From CAZBEA01 sp964490835 (lineage in GTDB: Bacteria; Patescibacteriota; Microgenomatia; Levybacterales; GWA1-39-11), in the NCBI GenBank assembly GCA_964490835.1, contig CAZBEA010000026.1, forward strand, positions 1 through 12,596: DNA of 12,596 nucleotides. The letters run 5' to 3'. Made by a program: the position numbers and the translations under genes. A model generated the notes under the pieces. It was not told where the DNA came from, did no database searches, and saw only the letters and a list, made by a program, of their open reading frames with translations. Positions 1-6,676 of the stretch are shown here, piece after piece; position 1 is the first letter of the stretch, and every line of letters starts with the position of its first letter.

Positions 1-47
1 GGGCAGACGAGGACGTCATGTTCTAGGGCTCAAGACCCCTTCTCTTG

Positions 48-53
48 TATAAT
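48..53 (+). promoter_or_regulatory. -10 box of a leaderless promoter for the methyltransferase gene
   Basis: A perfect TATAAT ends 6 nt before the ATG at 60, separated by ACCTCA. Transcription normally begins about 6-8 nt after a -10 box, so the mRNA would begin at or next to the start codon. No good -35 element is seen. The bases TTG directly before the box recur at the sigma-like gene promoter (3502-3507). Confidence 0.65.
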
Positions 54-59
54 ACCTCA

Positions 60-701
60 ATGGAAATTCTCAATAGTCATCGTATATTGTCTGAAGTTGC
101 AAGTTCTTCTGTGACAGGGAGATCTTTTGAGTGGTATCAAAAATTTTTCGATTACAAATTAGAGGATTTACAAGGCAAAAAGATACTTGATGTAGGACCA
201 GGAAACTCTAATTTTTCAGCTGTCGCTAAAAGGTACGGAGCAAATGTTGTTGATCTTGATCCGCAACCCAATAGAAAATCAAAATCCGTCAAGGTAAAAG
301 GAATCGCGCAATTTTTGCCATTTCGTGAAGAAACTTTTGATGATGTGATCTCATCGTACGGGATCTATTGGGTTACAACCGGGATCCGTGAAGCGCTTTT
401 TGAAATGCTGAGAGTTACCAAGAATGGCGGGAGGGTGATGGTGTATCCGGTTATTGTAAAACATGGGGCGGGTTGGGGTGAGTTGCTTCCTCAAGGTTCG
501 GAATTATCAGAAGAAGAAAACAGACATTTTGATCCGTGGCAAAGGCTTATGATCACAAAAGATGTTGATTTGTATCAGGATTCAGGGTCTCAAAGAAAAT
601 ATATTGACACACTTGTGAATGTAGTTCCTACTCTGGACAGAAAGGCTGTTCCTGATTATTTTGAATTTCCCGAAAAGAAGCCCGATCTGAGTTATTATTA
701 A
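60..701 (+). CDS. class I SAM-dependent methyltransferase
   Basis: This 213-residue protein has the glycine-rich SAM-binding motif I (LDVGPGNSN, about residues 43-51). An acidic motif II follows (VVDLDPQP, about 63-70), and then the FDDVISSYGIYW segment typical of the Methyltransf_11 family. The later LRVTKNGGRVMVYPV stretch matches the post-motif III strand. The substrate cannot be told from sequence; relatives act on small molecules, lipids or proteins. I chose the ATG at 60 rather than the upstream TTG at 45, because the -10 box at 48-53 would lie inside the longer reading frame and ends exactly 6 nt before this ATG. No Shine-Dalgarno is visible. The gene ends with TAA, 113 bp from the end of the convergent Fic gene, and appears to be a single-gene unit. 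The C-terminal 80 residues lack a recognisable motif. The family is secure, the function unknown. Confidence 0.88.
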   Translation: MEILNSHRILSEVASSSVTGRSFEWYQKFFDYKLEDLQGKKILDVGPGNSNFSAVAKRYGANVVDLDPQPNRKSKSVKVKGIAQFLPFREETFDDVISSYGIYWVTTGIREALFEMLRVTKNGGRVMVYPVIVKHGAGWGELLPQGSELSEEENRHFDPWQRLMITKDVDLYQDSGSQRKYIDTLVNVVPTLDRKAVPDYFEFPEKKPDLSYY

Positions 702-814
702 CTATAGCCTTATACGAATACAAGATTTTATTGGTTAGAGCTTTCCGGTGTGTGATGTCCCCAAAATAGTATTTTTGAATATCAGTCAGTGAGTGTGAGC
801 GTGCGGTTCACTAC

Positions 815-1627
815 TTAGACTTGAACAGATTTGATATTGGAGGTGTATTGTTTTATCTCCTCAAGTTGATAATTATATCGATCAAATTTCCCAAGTGCTC
901 TTGCCTGTGTTAAGGCTACAGGATTCAGAAAGACGTGTGATACTACATGTCCGAGTGAGATGACTTGTTGGTGTGCAAGAAATTCCCTCAGCGGCAAAGG
1001 ATTGCCGATTCTTGCATCTTCAACAAGTCGATAATACGCATTTCTATTTCCCTCCTTAAAAATATCACCCTCCGGAATCCAATAGGGAACTTGGAACAAT
1101 CCGGCTTTTAGAAAAATTCCATCTGCCATAATTCTTGATACTCTTCCGTTGCCATCAAAAAATGGATGAATGTCTGATACTCGTGTTATGACTTCTGCGG
1201 CACGTTCAATGGCAGCGATTGAACCACCTTCGCGATCGTATCCGTCTTTCATAAATTGCGCGTAATCCTCGCCTAACTGTTTCATTGCTTCCGGGCGCTG
1301 CTTGACGGGTACAAATGGTTTTAGTTCCCATGGAAGTGTGCTTTCTATTTTTCGAGGGAAAGGATAGTATTTTCCGACATAGGGATGAACATATGGAATA
1401 CTTTTAGCTGCAATTGCATGAAGATTTTTTATTGTTTCCTCTCCGAATTCGGCTTTTTCGCTCAGGAGGGCATCAAGATATGAATATGCATCGAAGAGAT
1501 CAGATACCTGACGGGTTTCAGGTCTCAAGAGTTCTGCGCTGAATGCATTGTGACGATTCGTCCACTCCTGCAAAGCAGAGAATGTCAAATCGTCCGGTGC
1601 GGGTAAATTATTTGTGTGTTCTGACAT
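815..1627 (-). CDS. Fic/DOC family protein (Fic-1)
   Basis: This 270-residue protein carries the complete Fic catalytic motif HPFFDGNGRVSR at about residues 154-165. It has the motif histidine, the acidic metal ligand and the anion-binding GNGR loop, so it should be active. Fic enzymes usually transfer AMP from ATP to a hydroxyl side chain of a target protein, although some use other nucleotides or phosphocholine. No (S/T)xxxE(G/N) self-inhibition motif is visible in its own N- or C-terminus. That motif occurs instead in the small protein encoded immediately upstream, whose gene overlaps this one by 20 bp, so the two are co-transcribed and probably translationally coupled. It is a paralog of the Fic at 1981-2802, sharing the pattern around the active site and the following DGI-L--GL-Q-P-W segment. 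The ATG at 1627 has no Shine-Dalgarno or promoter box of its own. Family certain; toxin role inferred. Confidence 0.92.
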   Translation of the reverse strand: MSEHTNNLPAPDDLTFSALQEWTNRHNAFSAELLRPETRQVSDLFDAYSYLDALLSEKAEFGEETIKNLHAIAAKSIPYVHPYVGKYYPFPRKIESTLPWELKPFVPVKQRPEAMKQLGEDYAQFMKDGYDREGGSIAAIERAAEVITRVSDIHPFFDGNGRVSRIMADGIFLKAGLFQVPYWIPEGDIFKEGNRNAYYRLVEDARIGNPLPLREFLAHQQVISLGHVVSHVFLNPVALTQARALGKFDRYNYQLEEIKQYTSNIKSVQV

Positions 1628-1949
1628 GGTCTGCGATGTATAGGACTATCTCTTCTCTAGGAGTATTGTCTGGGTTTGGTATTTCGACGGCAACACTTGT
1701 CCAAACTCCCGTAAGGCGAAAACTTCTTGCCGCTTCATGTAATACTTCCTCAAATTCGGTAGGAATTTCCGGATCATGAACAAATTCGGGAGTCGGGTCC
1801 ATAAGTCCATGTAATTCTAGAATTTGCCCTGGTGTGGTTGGTACACCTTCAATATCAAGACTATCTGATAGTCCGCCAGCTCGTGCTCGATCAGCCTGCT
1901 GTCTTAGGATTTCAGATAATGAAGGATTCGGTTCTGATTCATACGTCAT
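1608..1949 (-). CDS. small protein with Fic-inhibition-type motif, candidate antitoxin
   Basis: This 113-residue acidic protein sits between two Fic genes on the same strand. Residues 30-35 read SLDIEG, which fits the (S/T)xxxE(G/N) motif that inhibits Fic enzymes by placing a glutamate near the ATP-binding arginine. The following residues (VPTTPGQI) resemble the stretch after the motif in Fic proteins with an N-terminal inhibitory helix. In most Fic families this motif is part of the Fic protein or of a short partner such as VbhA; here it is on a separate chain. The remainder (about 60-113) has no fold I recognise. Its start is fixed by an extended -10 box, TGATATAAT, ending exactly 6 nt before the ATG, so it likely has its own leaderless promoter as well as readthrough from the upstream Fic gene 31 bp away. 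Gene is well supported; antitoxin function is inference. Confidence 0.75.
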   Translation of the reverse strand: MTYESEPNPSLSEILRQQADRARAGGLSDSLDIEGVPTTPGQILELHGLMDPTPEFVHDPEIPTEFEEVLHEAARSFRLTGVWTSVAVEIPNPDNTPREEIVLYIADHVRTHK

Positions 1950-1970
1950 ATAGTAATTATATCACTATAT
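1948..1970. promoter_or_regulatory. candidate operator: inverted repeat over the promoter of the small Fic-associated gene
   Basis: A perfect 7-bp inverted repeat (ATATAGT at 1948-1954, ACTATAT at 1964-1970) has a 9-nt centre. It encloses the minus-strand -10 box and overlaps the first two bases of the start codon. A dimeric repressor bound here would block transcription. Autoregulation is common in toxin-antitoxin modules, but no DNA-binding domain is visible in the neighbouring proteins. The arms are AT-only except for one G/C, so chance is possible. Confidence 0.4.
1956..1964 (-). promoter_or_regulatory. extended -10 promoter, leaderless, small Fic-associated gene
   Basis: On the minus strand this reads TGATATAAT, a perfect extended -10 element. 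The hexamer ends 6 nt before the ATG at 1949. The same ten bases, GTGATATAAT, occur at the promoter of the upstream Fic gene, which suggests that the two are read by the same polymerase form. Confidence 0.65.
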
Positions 1971-1980
1971 TGAAAAATTT

Positions 1981-2802
1981 TCACTCTCTGGGAGATGGAG
2001 AAAAGTTGGGGTTCCTTGGAAGCTGTGGGGGTGGGAAGGCCATGATATAGTCGTTTATCGCAATAGAATACTCCTCAAGAGAAGCAATAGTCTCTCTTCT
2101 ATTGGCAAGATATCCGGAATTTGAAGCTTCAAGAAGCGCTTGTGAATTTGAGACAATTGCGTCGATCTCCGAATTGAGCGCTTTCAGTTGCTGGGCAACC
2201 ATAAAGCGAAGTAAAAACGAAGGATACTGTTCGCTTGAAAGTCGCATCATAGCAAAATAGCTTAGTTTTTGTCTGATGGGATCTGACGTTTTCGGATCGA
2301 GCCAATGAGGCATTTGGTACAGGCCTCCGGAAAGCAGAATACCATCGGTCAAAAGCCTTCCGAGTCTTCCATTTCCGTCAGGGAAAGGATGGATATTTGT
2401 AAATCGGATTTTAACATCCGCTGCATTCTCGATAACGATTACAGCATCCTCAGGTTTTTGAGGTTTGAAATGCATATAATCATTAAAGTCCTGAGTGAAT
2501 TGTTCCATCTCTGTCGGGATTTTCGAAGGCTCGGTGAAAAGATAGACCTGCCACGGCATATTATCAGGCATTCTGTCACGTTGGGCATACGTGCACGGTG
2601 GAACATCTTTCATATGTGGAAGGTTTTGCCCCAGCACATGGTGATATCGAAAGATATCATCTTGTGTGAAAACGTGCTCAGAATCCTTCAAGTCTTGGAA
2701 AAGTAGGTCATATGCTGATACCAAATTCTTCCGTTGGTCGGGAAGGTGATGTATTTGTTCATGGACTGCAGTATGAGTCGGTGGACGAGATTCTGCTAAC
2801 AT
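1981..2802 (-). CDS. Fic/DOC family protein (Fic-2)
   Basis: This 273-residue protein has an intact Fic motif, HPFPDGNGRLGR, at about residues 138-149. The following helix and loop (TDGILLSGGLYQMPHWL) match the paralogous Fic-1 encoded downstream. Family chemistry is transfer of AMP or a related group to protein hydroxyls. I found no strict (S/T)xxxE(G/N) motif; the nearest, TAVHEQ at residues 11-16, has Gln in place of Gly/Asn. So inhibition, if any, may come from the small protein encoded 31 bp downstream. The C-terminus is Pro- and Ser-rich (about 253-273) and the stop is TGA. The ATG at 2802 is the first in frame after an extended -10 box that ends 13 nt upstream. A second, out-of-frame ATG at 2810 lies in that gap. 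truB ends 58 bp upstream, so readthrough from truB is also possible. Confidence 0.92.
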   Translation of the reverse strand: MLAESRPPTHTAVHEQIHHLPDQRKNLVSAYDLLFQDLKDSEHVFTQDDIFRYHHVLGQNLPHMKDVPPCTYAQRDRMPDNMPWQVYLFTEPSKIPTEMEQFTQDFNDYMHFKPQKPEDAVIVIENAADVKIRFTNIHPFPDGNGRLGRLLTDGILLSGGLYQMPHWLDPKTSDPIRQKLSYFAMMRLSSEQYPSFLLRFMVAQQLKALNSEIDAIVSNSQALLEASNSGYLANRRETIASLEEYSIAINDYIMAFPPPQLPRNPNFSPSPRE

Positions 2803-2815
2803 AAATACATCCTAT

Positions 2816-2824
2816 ATTATATCA
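2816..2824 (-). promoter_or_regulatory. extended -10 promoter of the Fic-2 gene
   Basis: The minus strand reads TGATATAAT, identical to the element before the small Fic-associated gene. The hexamer ends 13 nt before the Fic-2 ATG at 2802 and 5 nt before an out-of-frame ATG at 2810. A transcript starting at the usual distance would have a leader of about 5-8 nt, too short for a Shine-Dalgarno site. Confidence 0.55.
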
Positions 2825-2860
2825 CACAATAAGAGAATCGGAAGTTATTTTAGAAGAAAC

Positions 2861-3487
2861 CTAGATTTCTTTAGCATCCTGAAGTGTGAAGGTATTTACT
2901 CGTGTTCTCTTAAGTGCCGTTACATACCCACCCGTACCTAATTTTTGACCCAAGTCACGTGCTATTGCCCTGATATATACGCCGGGCCCCGTCGCAATTT
3001 TCAGTCGAAGAATAGGATATTCATACGAAAGAATTTCAATTGAATGAATGGTAACCTCGCGTGGTTCAAGTTTGACTTCTTCGCCTTTTCTCACGCGCCT
3101 GTGTGCCGGTTTGCCATTTATCTTAAGTGAGGAATAGATAGGAGGAGTTTGTTGAATTGTGCCCAAAAAATCCTTGAGAAGGTCTTGAATTGTTTGGAGT
3201 TGTGGAATTTGGGAAATCGTGTACGGTGTAATTTCTCCGTCTTTGTCATCTGTTGTGCTTGTAGCGCCGAGGGTTATTTCTGTCTCGTATTCTTTTTCAC
3301 CTTTTACAAATTGCGAAAGTTGTTTTGTATTTTCTCGTCCGACTGCAATGACCAAGACCCCCGTAGCAAATGGGTCGAGTGTTCCGCCGTGTCCGACACG
3401 TTTGACACCTGTCTTTTTTCTCACGATTGCAACAACGTCATGAGACGTCATACCCTCGGGCTTGTTGATTGCAAAAATCCCGTCCAT
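2861..3487 (-). CDS. truB: tRNA pseudouridine(55) synthase TruB, short form
   Basis: TruB converts U55 in the T-loop of elongator tRNAs to pseudouridine. The 208-residue protein opens with the family hallmark IFAINKPEGMTSHDVV. The catalytic aspartate is in HGGTLDPFATGVL (D38). KEYETEITLGATSTTDDKDGE, the KINGKPAHRRVRKGEEV substrate-binding stretch and the closing GVYIRAIARDLG motif follow. It ends soon after GGYVTALKRTRVNTF, so the C-terminal PUA-like extension found in many bacterial TruB proteins is missing. The ATG at 3487 was chosen because homology starts at residue 2-3 and a -10-like TACAAT lies 10 nt upstream; a longer reading frame from 3568 would run through the promoters. It is divergent from the sigma-like gene, with 26 bp between start codons. 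It may lead the Fic genes downstream on the same strand. Confidence 0.96.
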   Translation of the reverse strand: MDGIFAINKPEGMTSHDVVAIVRKKTGVKRVGHGGTLDPFATGVLVIAVGRENTKQLSQFVKGEKEYETEITLGATSTTDDKDGEITPYTISQIPQLQTIQDLLKDFLGTIQQTPPIYSSLKINGKPAHRRVRKGEEVKLEPREVTIHSIEILSYEYPILRLKIATGPGVYIRAIARDLGQKLGTGGYVTALKRTRVNTFTLQDAKEI

Positions 3488-3497
3488 TCGTATGCCT

Positions 3498-3507
3498 ATT
3501 GTATAAT
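3498..3507. promoter_or_regulatory. overlapping back-to-back -10 boxes (truB and sigma-like gene)
   Basis: One 10-bp stretch, ATTGTATAAT, reads TATAAT on the plus strand (3502-3507) and TACAAT on the minus strand (3503 to 3498). The plus box ends 6 nt before the sigma-like ATG at 3514. The minus box ends 10 nt before the truB ATG at 3487. The two boxes share two base pairs, so polymerase cannot occupy both at once. Confidence 0.55.
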
Positions 3508-3513
3508 AAAAAT

Positions 3514-4953
3514 ATGGCTGAGGTACTCTCTGAACATTCCGCTGTAAACATAGATCCTTATGGTGCATTTTTGAAAGATCTGAATGAGAAAAACATCACC
3601 ATTTTGGATGATGTACAAACCCGGCAGAAAATTGCAGTCACAAGAGATCCGAATGCTACCGATGAAGCCAGATCCGCTGCAAGAAATGACATAATCGAAT
3701 CTGCAATAAGACTTATCCCTTTTGTTCTGAAAGAAATGCCCAAGTCCGGGGTCCGGCCGGAGGAAATGATAGGTCAGGGATTTGAAGTGCTCAATAGCTG
3801 TATAGACAACTGGGATCCGGAATTTGTTTCTCCAAAAACTGAAGACGTCGTAAAATTTTCAAGTTACGTTACAAAGAGTCTATTGAATAACTTTAAATCG
3901 TCTGTAACAGTGGCGGGTGTCAATGATTATATCCCGGTACCTCAACGTGTAGTCGATCTCTCAAATCTGATGCGACGCGCGCGCGATCTCTTTATGCAAG
4001 AGGAGCATCGTGAGCCATCCACAGATGAATGGTATAAAAGGACTGTACGGCTGGCAGGAGAACGACGTAGTATGTCTTCACTTGAGGCGATAACTCCTGG
4101 AAATTTTCAACGTGCAAGACTGGCAAAATTCGGAAGTAGGGTACGATTTGGAAAAAAAGTCACGAGAGGCAATGTTGATTCGAATACGCTTGATCTGGCT
4201 GAGGGTGAGATTGAAAACGTTATTAGTGATGAGAATGAAGATCCTGAGGAGAATGCAATAGATACTGTAATGCGTGAAGAAATTGAGCGCATGATGCAAG
4301 AAGCTCTTCAGGTATTAAAGCCTATTGAGAGAACCGTGCTGGAGATGTGGTTTGGACTGGGACTTAACGAAGAAGGCAAACCGAAAGAACCGCTTACATT
4401 GGATGAGATAAGAAAAATTTTAGGTTACAAAGTGAGAGAGAGTCCTAGGCAAATAAAGAATAATGCACTCCGTAAACTAAGGAATCCTTATGTTTCAAGG
4501 TCTCTATCGCAGCTCTATGAATATATTCCAGATCATGAAGATATCAGAGCAGAAGAAAAAAAAGCTCAAAGAAAACGGTATCAGGAATTGTTAGTCCGTT
4601 ATTCTTCAAAGTTGCTGTACGTCTGTGATAGAAAGAAGATTATTCAAGATTTAGCAAGGATTAGAATTGGAGATATTTATACTGGGTTCATCGATCCTGC
4701 TGTGCTCGAGTCAGTTTTTAAAAGTTCTCATGATGAATTGGAAATGATTAAAAAATACGAAAAAGACCTCGATACATCACCAATGGTATTAGTAAAAGAC
4801 TTAGTTGATGAAGTGAACAAAGGTATTGTGTCTTTGAAAGATAGGGGATTGATTGGAAACAATTTTGAAAAGGCATATTGGATGAAGCAACCCCTTTTTA
4901 CTATGGATGAGGTATTGGAAGAGTGCAGAAGACTCAGGGAAAGTAAAAAGTAG
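3514..4953 (+). CDS. divergent sigma-70 family protein with C-terminal extension
   Basis: This 479-residue protein follows the sigma-70 domain order. A region-2-like block spans about 55-130 (IIESAIRLIPFVLKEM, EEMIGQGFEVLNSCIDNWDP, VKFSSYVTKSLL). A region-3-like block is at about 137-175 (DYIPVPQRVVDLSNLMRRA then REPSTDEW). Region 4 is at about 256-323 (LKPIERTVLEMWFGLGLNEE, then a helix-turn-helix with LTLDEIRKILG and RQIKNNALRKLR). Sigma factors direct RNA polymerase to promoters. This one is odd. Where housekeeping sigma factors have tryptophans used in promoter melting, it has FSSYVTKSLLNNF, with none. It also adds about 150 C-terminal residues (330-479) with no match I know. It may be an alternative sigma factor or a regulator derived from one. 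The ATG at 3514 is preferred over 3469 because a perfect TATAAT ends 6 nt before it and the sigma-like sequence begins after it. The stop is TAG. Confidence 0.78.
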   Translation: MAEVLSEHSAVNIDPYGAFLKDLNEKNITILDDVQTRQKIAVTRDPNATDEARSAARNDIIESAIRLIPFVLKEMPKSGVRPEEMIGQGFEVLNSCIDNWDPEFVSPKTEDVVKFSSYVTKSLLNNFKSSVTVAGVNDYIPVPQRVVDLSNLMRRARDLFMQEEHREPSTDEWYKRTVRLAGERRSMSSLEAITPGNFQRARLAKFGSRVRFGKKVTRGNVDSNTLDLAEGEIENVISDENEDPEENAIDTVMREEIERMMQEALQVLKPIERTVLEMWFGLGLNEEGKPKEPLTLDEIRKILGYKVRESPRQIKNNALRKLRNPYVSRSLSQLYEYIPDHEDIRAEEKKAQRKRYQELLVRYSSKLLYVCDRKKIIQDLARIRIGDIYTGFIDPAVLESVFKSSHDELEMIKKYEKDLDTSPMVLVKDLVDEVNKGIVSLKDRGLIGNNFEKAYWMKQPLFTMDEVLEECRRLRESKK

Positions 4954-4990
4954 CAGTAAATAAGAAGTTTTGAATTCTCAATTTTATTCG

Positions 4991-5147
4991 AATAGAATAT
5001 TTTGCTAATGTTGCTTTTAAGCGCGGGCATCCTTTGTCCCAGAAAAAGACATGAATATTCTATTAGTGCGTACTATGAATTAATAAGATGGAATAAGGTT
5101 CTGCTTTTTTTGGGATCTTCAATATGAAAAAAGAATGATTTGAAGAT
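4991..5147. repeat. three inverted repeats in a convergent intergenic region
   Basis: The 196 bp between the sigma-like gene and the convergent gene hold three inverted repeats. The first is a perfect 11-bp pair (AATAGAATATT at 4991-5001, complement at 5054-5064). The second is a 12-bp pair with one G-T (TCCCAGAAAAAG at 5037-5048, CTTTTTTTGGGA at 5104-5115). The third is a perfect 8-bp pair (ATCTTCAA at 5115-5122, TTGAAGAT at 5140-5147). Pairs one and two interleave, as in a pseudoknot. There is no classic GC stem plus T-run. It could serve as a termination region for both genes, but the sequence does not prove it. Confidence 0.4.
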
Positions 5148-5149
5148 AT

Positions 5150-6670
5150 CTAGAGCCGTGAAAGGTCGGAGAGAGTTATAATTCTGTTATACATAAATTC
5201 GGAAGTAAAACCATAGTATTGTTCGCCTTCACCTGTCGTGCCGCTTGATAGAAGCGTGAAAACTGCGACGTTACTTCTTCCGACTCGATAGGTATACGTT
5301 CCAAGTCTTTTAGCAAGCTCTTGATCCACCAGATAACCAGTTGTCGCAAGTTCTATCAGGGTTGAGGGATATTGGTTTTTGGCGACATAATATTTCGTGA
5401 GTGCGCCTCCGATTGTGGTTAAATCCTGATCCGCCATTTTTTTCTTCGCCTCCATTGCTTTTTGTTCTTCGGTCTTGAATGCATCGGAGGCTCTGGTAGA
5501 AAAATCCATGTACGCTATCGTAGGAGACGGGTGTTGGAAGGTAAATTCTTTATTTACGTCCTTGAGAGTCAGAACTGATGAGATGTGTAATTTGGGATTT
5601 ACCCCGAGCATTGAAGCATATCCTAAATACGGATTTTGTCCGGTGGATGCTAATTTCTCAAGAAACCCAAGATTTACAGACATCACAATGCTCGATTTAC
5701 GGAATATTGCATCTTTTTTCCCGATCCAAATATTTATATCAACAGAATCAATTCCGTTAATAAATTCATTTGACAGATCAAGCGATGCAGGATTATTATT
5801 CGGATTTTGCGATTTATATTCATCGTATAGTTTCCTCAGTTCTTCTCTTGTCGGTTTGAAGACGAGATGATAACTGTCAACTCCTTCTATTTCTTCATTA
5901 TCCATTTTTTTAACCGAAGGAAGGACATTTGATTTGAGAAGAAAATCTTGTGCGCCTGTGCGAGCGGTATCAACGATTGAACGTTGGGGGGCGCTGCGAT
6001 TCAGTTCGCGCCTCGACTCGGATTCTATTCCTTGCCGGCCGTATGCTATCCAATACGGGAAAAGACGGGCAAGATTGTTTTGAATTTGGGAGTTGGAGAG
6101 GGTTTGGGAAGCCCCCGCGTAGCCGCCCGTAAAGGACGCAAGCATCCCCAAAATCGAATCCGAAACCGAATCCATTTTTACATACAAATCATTTTCTATC
6201 TGAACAGCCTTGGCTTTCACCTCGTATTTCTGTCCCTGGTAATTAACTGCGGCTTGAGCCGCAACATCAAATGACATTGAGTCTTTATTGAGAGCGACAG
6301 GACCCGCAATTACGAGATCAAGCCCGGCTGCTTCAATTGTCGATGATCCAAGAGTTGCAGTGAGTGAGAAATTGGGATGGTACGATCGGATTTCGGCATT
6401 TTTGTCGACTGCGTTAATAAGAATTTGCTCTGAAGTTTTGGGGAAAAGAGGAAGGCGATAGAAAAACAGATTCAGCTCTTTGTTGTAAGACTCAAAAAGA
6501 GGAATTTTGAGCGGAGTATAGACGGTTAGAAAAGACAATGTGATAACGATCAGAATGACAAGCAATGAAAAGACTGCAACAAGAGGGACTATTGGAAAAT
6601 CGGACAATTTTCTGGGTGGACGAGGTGTGTTGAGCGGTGTTTGGACTCGTTGTTCAGAATTTGGATCCAT
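5150..6670 (-). CDS. membrane-anchored extracytoplasmic protein with pseudopilin-like C-terminus
   Basis: I do not recognise this 506-residue protein as a named family. A Pro-rich cytoplasmic tail (1-26) is followed by one strong membrane segment (about 27-50). The large outer part has the alternating hydrophobic beta pattern and phrases (NDLYVKM, EEIEGVDSYHLVFKP) that recall LppX/LolA-type or related lipid-binding beta domains. Residues about 412-506 (starting DLTTIGGALTKYYVAKNQYPSTLIEL) resemble the globular half of type II secretion pseudopilins, which have an ALxxYYxxNxxYP pattern, but here without the N-terminal pilin helix. The ATG at 6670 is supported by a promoter (TTGCGA, 17 bp, TATCCT) ending 6 nt before it. 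It is convergent with the sigma-like gene and divergent from the hydrolase. Role unknown; an envelope sensor or lipid/peptide-binding function is guesswork. Confidence 0.7.
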   Translation of the reverse strand: MDPNSEQRVQTPLNTPRPPRKLSDFPIVPLVAVFSLLVILIVITLSFLTVYTPLKIPLFESYNKELNLFFYRLPLFPKTSEQILINAVDKNAEIRSYHPNFSLTATLGSSTIEAAGLDLVIAGPVALNKDSMSFDVAAQAAVNYQGQKYEVKAKAVQIENDLYVKMDSVSDSILGMLASFTGGYAGASQTLSNSQIQNNLARLFPYWIAYGRQGIESESRRELNRSAPQRSIVDTARTGAQDFLLKSNVLPSVKKMDNEEIEGVDSYHLVFKPTREELRKLYDEYKSQNPNNNPASLDLSNEFINGIDSVDINIWIGKKDAIFRKSSIVMSVNLGFLEKLASTGQNPYLGYASMLGVNPKLHISSVLTLKDVNKEFTFQHPSPTIAYMDFSTRASDAFKTEEQKAMEAKKKMADQDLTTIGGALTKYYVAKNQYPSTLIELATTGYLVDQELAKRLGTYTYRVGRSNVAVFTLLSSGTTGEGEQYYGFTSEFMYNRIITLSDLSRL

Positions 6671-6676
6671 AGAAAT

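Noticed and set aside
1..44. A small hairpin-like stretch (AGGG, 7-nt loop CTCAAGA, CCCCT) that resembles a tRNA T-arm or a terminator of an upstream gene.
   Set aside because: Only three solid pairs form, the T-loop consensus is broken at its first base, no partner acceptor stem is present, and the sequence is cut by the window edge.
702..814. A terminator between the methyltransferase and Fic-1 genes (AGTGA...TCACT).
   Set aside because: A 5-bp stem with a long loop and no T-run on either strand is not convincing. I see nothing else in this 113-bp gap.
1973..1983. TGA of the Fic-2 gene as a sense codon (recoded Gly as in Gracilibacteria), which would extend the protein by a few residues.
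   Set aside because: Nothing else in the window needs TGA as a sense codon, and the extension of about nine residues has no recognisable content.
5008..5127. A 39-codon plus-strand frame after a TAGAAT box in the intergenic region between the sigma-like gene and the 506-residue protein gene.
   Set aside because: The spacing to the box is 9 nt rather than 6, the composition is not protein-like, and the inverted repeats explain the region as well. Kept only as a remark in the repeat finding.
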